Positions 6,475 through 8,956 of a stretch of 8,956 bases of DNA are shown one piece after another. The stretch covers positions 1-8,956 of the forward strand of contig JAYWEL010000175.1 of assembly GCA_043779285.1 (NCBI GenBank). Direction: 5' to 3'. Origin of the DNA: MGR-bin208 sp043779285 (GTDB lineage Bacteria; Bacteroidota; Bacteroidia; Chitinophagales; Chitinophagaceae). Under the pieces are notes generated by a model. It was not told the origin of the DNA and did no database searches. It saw nothing but the letters and a program-made list of their open reading frames with translations. Numbering within the stretch: the stretch's first letter is position 1; the number at the start of each line of letters is the position of its first letter. The position numbers were made by a program, and so were the translations under genes.

Positions 6475-7671
6475 TTATACAAGCTCGTAAATAATCGATG
6501 CTCCTTGGCCTACTCCAACACACATCGTTGCCAATCCATATGTAGATCCCTGCCTTTTCATTTCGTGAAGCAATGTAGCAGAAATACGGATGCCACTGCA
6601 TCCCAGCGGATGCCCAATGGCAATGGAGCCCCCATTTACATTTACGATTGACCTATCTAAACCTAAATCGATTATACATGCTAGTGATTGAGATGCGAAG
6701 GCTTCATTCAATTCTATTAATTCAATATCTGCAATTTGTAACCCAGCCCTTTGCAACGCTTTTTTTGTTGCGGGTACCGGACCTATTCCCATGATGGATG
6801 GATCGACACCTGCTACTGCCATGGATCTGATTTTAGCTAGTGGAGTCAAGCCATATTTTTTCAACGCATCTTCACTCACTAATAACATGGCTGCGGCACC
6901 ATCATTGATGCCGGATGAATTACCAGCCGTTACTGTACCATCTTTAGCAAATGCGGGTTTTAAAGAAGCTAATTTTTCAATTGAACTTTCACGTGGATGC
7001 TCATCCGCTTCAAAAAATACGTTTTCCTTTTTATTTATGGGTACTTCTATTCCTACAATCTCCTCTTTCCATTTCCCCTCTTTTAATGCCTTGGCATACT
7101 TTTGTTGCGAATGTATTGCAAATTCATCTTGTTGTTCCCTGCTGATTTCCCATTGCCTGGCAACATTCTCCGCCGTTTCACCCATACCAAATGGATAATA
7201 GATTTCCGCTAATTTTTTGTTTACAAAACGCCACCCCAATGTGGTATCAAATACTTCGGGAGTTCGCCCAAATGCCTCACTTGATTTAGCCATCACGAAA
7301 GGTGCTCTGGTCATACTTTCTACTCCACAGGCAATGATCATTTCGGCATCGCCACAGCTAATTTGCCTGGCAGCATCCATGATAGCTTGTAAGCCTGAAG
7401 CACATAATCGATTTACCGTATTGCCGCCAACAGTAACCGGTAATCCGGCAAGCAGAGCAGCCATTCGAGCCACGTTTCGGTTATCTTCCCCAGCTTGATT
7501 TGCAGCACCGGCAATCACCTCTTCAATGTAATTTGTATCAACAGTTGGGTTTCTGTTAATTAAAGATTTTATGGTATGTGCCAACATATCATCCGGCCTT
7601 ATCATACTTAAAGAGCCGCCATATTTACCAACAGCTGTTCTAACTACATCCACTACATATACTGTTCTCAT
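6475..7671 (-). CDS. pcaF: Thiolase, probably 3-oxoadipyl-CoA thiolase (PcaF/PaaJ type)
   Basis: Acetyl-CoA C-acyltransferase that cleaves a 3-oxoacyl-CoA with coenzyme A. The closest remembered family is 3-oxoadipyl-CoA thiolase, which gives succinyl-CoA and acetyl-CoA at the end of the beta-ketoadipate and phenylacetate pathways. The protein has 398 residues, full length. Catalytic residues are present: nucleophile C90 in TVNRLCASG, H354 in GHPLG, and C384 in CVGVGQG; LNEAFA (321-326) is also intact. The segment AFGRTPEVFDTTLGWRFVN (133-151) followed by GMGETAENVA is characteristic of PcaF/PaaJ rather than FadA or short-chain biosynthetic thiolases. The start is the ATG at 7671, directly before the canonical RTVYVVDVVRTAVGK opening. 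It stands alone here: no other aromatic-degradation or beta-oxidation gene is in the window, so a broader beta-oxidation role cannot be excluded. It diverges from rlmN. No strong terminator follows its stop. Confidence 0.88.
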   Translation of the reverse strand: MRTVYVVDVVRTAVGKYGGSLSMIRPDDMLAHTIKSLINRNPTVDTNYIEEVIAGAANQAGEDNRNVARMAALLAGLPVTVGGNTVNRLCASGLQAIMDAARQISCGDAEMIIACGVESMTRAPFVMAKSSEAFGRTPEVFDTTLGWRFVNKKLAEIYYPFGMGETAENVARQWEISREQQDEFAIHSQQKYAKALKEGKWKEEIVGIEVPINKKENVFFEADEHPRESSIEKLASLKPAFAKDGTVTAGNSSGINDGAAAMLLVSEDALKKYGLTPLAKIRSMAVAGVDPSIMGIGPVPATKKALQRAGLQIADIELIELNEAFASQSLACIIDLGLDRSIVNVNGGSIAIGHPLGCSGIRISATLLHEMKRQGSTYGLATMCVGVGQGASIIYELV

Positions 7672-7819
7672 AAATTAATTTTTTATTATTTGTCTTTTAC
7701 AAATGAATGAATAACTCTACGAAATCAGCACTGAATCGAACATGAGTTATAAATACATGATCACAAATATAAACTCCTTAAATACTATTCGGCATATCAT
7801 TGCATATCTTTGCCGGCTA
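7672..7819. promoter_or_regulatory. Divergent intergenic region between thiolase and rlmN
   Basis: This 148-base AT-rich gap must hold promoters for both genes. For the thiolase, minus-strand TTCATTTG (7702-7709) is 7 of 8 to TAnnTTTG and about 30 bases from its start, a weak candidate. For rlmN see 7805-7812. No operator-like palindrome was noticed. Confidence 0.5.
7805..7812 (+). promoter_or_regulatory. -7 promoter element of rlmN
   Basis: TATCTTTG is an exact match to the Bacteroidota -7 consensus TAnnTTTG. It ends 7 bases before the ATG at 7820, so transcription should begin within a few bases of the start codon. No good -33 TTTG is visible at the usual distance. Confidence 0.6.
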
Positions 7820-8863
7820 ATGATGAAAGAAGCAAAGAATATAAGGCACCTGAGTTTACCGGAAATTGAAACTTATTTTGAAAAACTGGGCGAAAAAAAA
7901 TTCAGGGCGAAACAGGTTTACGAATGGCTTTGGTTAAAACATGCACATTCGTTCGAAGCCATGACCAACTTAAGTAAAGAGCTGCGCCAAACATTGAATG
8001 AAGAGTTTGTCATTACTCCACTTAAAATAGATGCTGTTCAAAACAGTGAAGACGGCACTATTAAAACCCGTTTCAAAACCTTTGATGGACATTATATTGA
8101 AGGCGTTTTAATTCCTACCGAAAAAAGAAATACGGTTTGTGTTTCATCCCAAATTGGTTGTTCCTTAAGTTGCAAATTTTGTGCAACGGGTTATATGGAC
8201 CGCAAACGAAATTTAACTTTTGATGAAATTGTGGACCAGGTTGTTTTGATAAATCAACAGTGTGAAAAAACGTTTAACAGAAAAATTACCAATATCGTTT
8301 TCATGGGTATGGGCGAACCATTGATGAATTACCGGCATGTATTAAAATCCATTGAACGAATCTCCTCTTCGGATGGAATGGGCATGAGTCCGAAAAGAAT
8401 TACCGTTTCTACGGCTGGCGTTGCAAAACAAATCAGACAATTGGGAGACGACAAAGTAAAGTTCAAGTTGGCTCTGTCTTTGCATGCAGCAACCGACAGA
8501 AAAAGGCATGAAATCATGCCGATTAATGACAGTAATGATATTCAATCTTTGGTGGATGCATTGAATCATTTTTATAAACAAACCAAAAACGAAATCACGT
8601 TCGAATATATTTTGTTCAATGATTTCAATGACAGCATTGAAGATGCAGAAGACCTGATAAAATTATATCGGAAAGTGCCCGCCGATTTAGTGAACCTGAT
8701 AGAATACAACCCGATTGATAATGCCCGCTACCGTAAACCGGATGATGATAAAGTGGAAGCATTTATGAGCCATCTGAGCAAAAACCGGGTTAATGCCCGC
8801 TTAAGAAAAAGCCGTGGAAAAGATATTGATGCTGCCTGTGGCCAATTAGCCAATAAAAAATAA
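7820..8863 (+). CDS. rlmN: Dual-specificity 23S rRNA/tRNA adenine C2-methyltransferase RlmN
   Basis: Cytoplasmic radical SAM enzyme that methylates C2 of A2503 in 23S rRNA and, in characterised members, A37 of some tRNAs. It has 347 residues from this start. Seen: an N-terminal RNA-binding helical domain (about 8-60, with KFRAKQVYEWLW), the radical SAM [4Fe-4S] motif C114-SLS-C118-KF-C121, the SAM-binding GMGEPL motif (163-168), STAGV (197-201), LALSLHA (217-223), and the ending RKSRGKDIDAACGQL. The two mechanistic cysteines are present: C107 (CVSSQ) and C340 (AACGQL), matching E. coli C118 and C355. The conserved GQL motif after the second Cys separates it from Cfr-type resistance enzymes only weakly; overall context favours RlmN. 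The frame is open back to an ATG at 7742, but the exact -7 element at 7805-7812 lies inside that extension and the extra 26 residues look unlike the family. ATG 7823 is an equally good start. Confidence 0.93.
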   Translation: MMKEAKNIRHLSLPEIETYFEKLGEKKFRAKQVYEWLWLKHAHSFEAMTNLSKELRQTLNEEFVITPLKIDAVQNSEDGTIKTRFKTFDGHYIEGVLIPTEKRNTVCVSSQIGCSLSCKFCATGYMDRKRNLTFDEIVDQVVLINQQCEKTFNRKITNIVFMGMGEPLMNYRHVLKSIERISSSDGMGMSPKRITVSTAGVAKQIRQLGDDKVKFKLALSLHAATDRKRHEIMPINDSNDIQSLVDALNHFYKQTKNEITFEYILFNDFNDSIEDAEDLIKLYRKVPADLVNLIEYNPIDNARYRKPDDDKVEAFMSHLSKNRVNARLRKSRGKDIDAACGQLANKK

Positions 8864-8943
8864 TACCATCTTGATTTACTAAATAGTCCAACGCCCGCCT
8901 GACCGGACGGGCAGGGACTATGTGTAAATCTTAGATGGTATTA
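8861..8943. repeat. 83-base interrupted palindrome overlapping the rlmN stop codon
   Basis: Nested perfect arms: TAATACCATCT (8861-8871) with its complement 8933-8943 (11 bp); GATTTAC (8873-8879) with GTAAATC (8924-8930); ATAGTCC (8883-8889) with GGACTAT (8915-8921); GCCCG (8893-8897) with CGGGC (8908-8912). That is 30 paired bases per arm, with small internal loops and a GC-rich apex. The rlmN stop TAA is the first three bases. It could end rlmN transcription, but no good T run follows. The long imperfect palindrome with terminal inverted repeats equally suggests a small REP- or MITE-like element. Confidence 0.8.
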
Positions 8944-8956
8944 TACCGCAGAAAAG

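Noticed and set aside
6791..7498. Plus-strand open frames across the thiolase
   Set aside because: Antisense shadows of a complete thiolase with all catalytic residues.
6475..7671. FadA or AtoB assignment for the thiolase
   Set aside because: The AFGRTPEVFDTTLGWRFVN and GETAENVA segments match the PcaF/PaaJ group better, though substrate range remains unproven.
7742..7819. 26-codon N-terminal extension of RlmN
   Set aside because: It contains the exact -7 promoter element and does not resemble RlmN N-termini.
8861..8943. tRNA or CRISPR-like structure
   Set aside because: It is one long hairpin, with no cloverleaf, anticodon arm or repeat-spacer pattern.

Overview
The window looks like a piece of a low-GC Bacteroidota chromosome, most likely Chitinophagaceae or a close relative. 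The evidence is two SusC/RagA-type TonB-linked outer-membrane genes, one followed directly by a SusD lipoprotein gene, Bacteroidota-type promoter elements (TAnnTTTG) and little sign of Shine-Dalgarno sequences. The family placement is inference. All protein calls come from reading motifs; no database was searched.

Layout from left to right. (1) Positions 1-869, minus strand: the first 289 codons of a SusC-like gene ('SusC-A'), cut by the window edge. (2) 870-1110: its upstream leader. (3) About 1141-1672: a single-gene IS200-type element, a 144-residue HUH/Y1 transposase on the minus strand with a GC-rich hairpin at each end. (4) 1701-1730: a probable intrinsic terminator of the next operon. 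(5) 1775-6218, minus strand: a complete susC-susD pair ('SusC-B' and its SusD), with 31 bases between the genes. (6) 6219-6474: the leader of SusC-B. (7) 6475-7671, minus strand: a thiolase closest to 3-oxoadipyl-CoA thiolase (PcaF/PaaJ). (8) 7672-7819: a divergent intergenic region. (9) 7820-8863, plus strand: rlmN, followed by an 83-base interrupted palindrome that includes its stop codon.

The most interesting point is the relation between the two SusC genes. Their proteins differ clearly after about codon 45, but the signal-peptide codons and about 180 bases of upstream DNA are nearly identical, including synonymous sites and non-coding bases. This is a direct repeat with copies about 5.35 kb apart. 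It carries a perfectly kept 8-bp inverted repeat. Farther upstream, both leaders hold a hairpin plus T8 run at the same relative place although the stem sequences differ. That suggests a shared regulatory and secretion cassette placed in front of different transporter bodies, by duplication or gene conversion, with possible leader or antisense-RNA control.

How the genes work together: SusC-B and its SusD should form one outer-membrane nutrient-uptake complex, with SusD as the surface lid on the SusC barrel. The partner of SusC-A would lie left of the window. No glycoside hydrolase, peptidase, sigma/anti-sigma pair or other substrate clue is present, so the nutrient cannot be named. The thiolase and rlmN are ordinary metabolic and housekeeping genes with no visible link to the uptake system.
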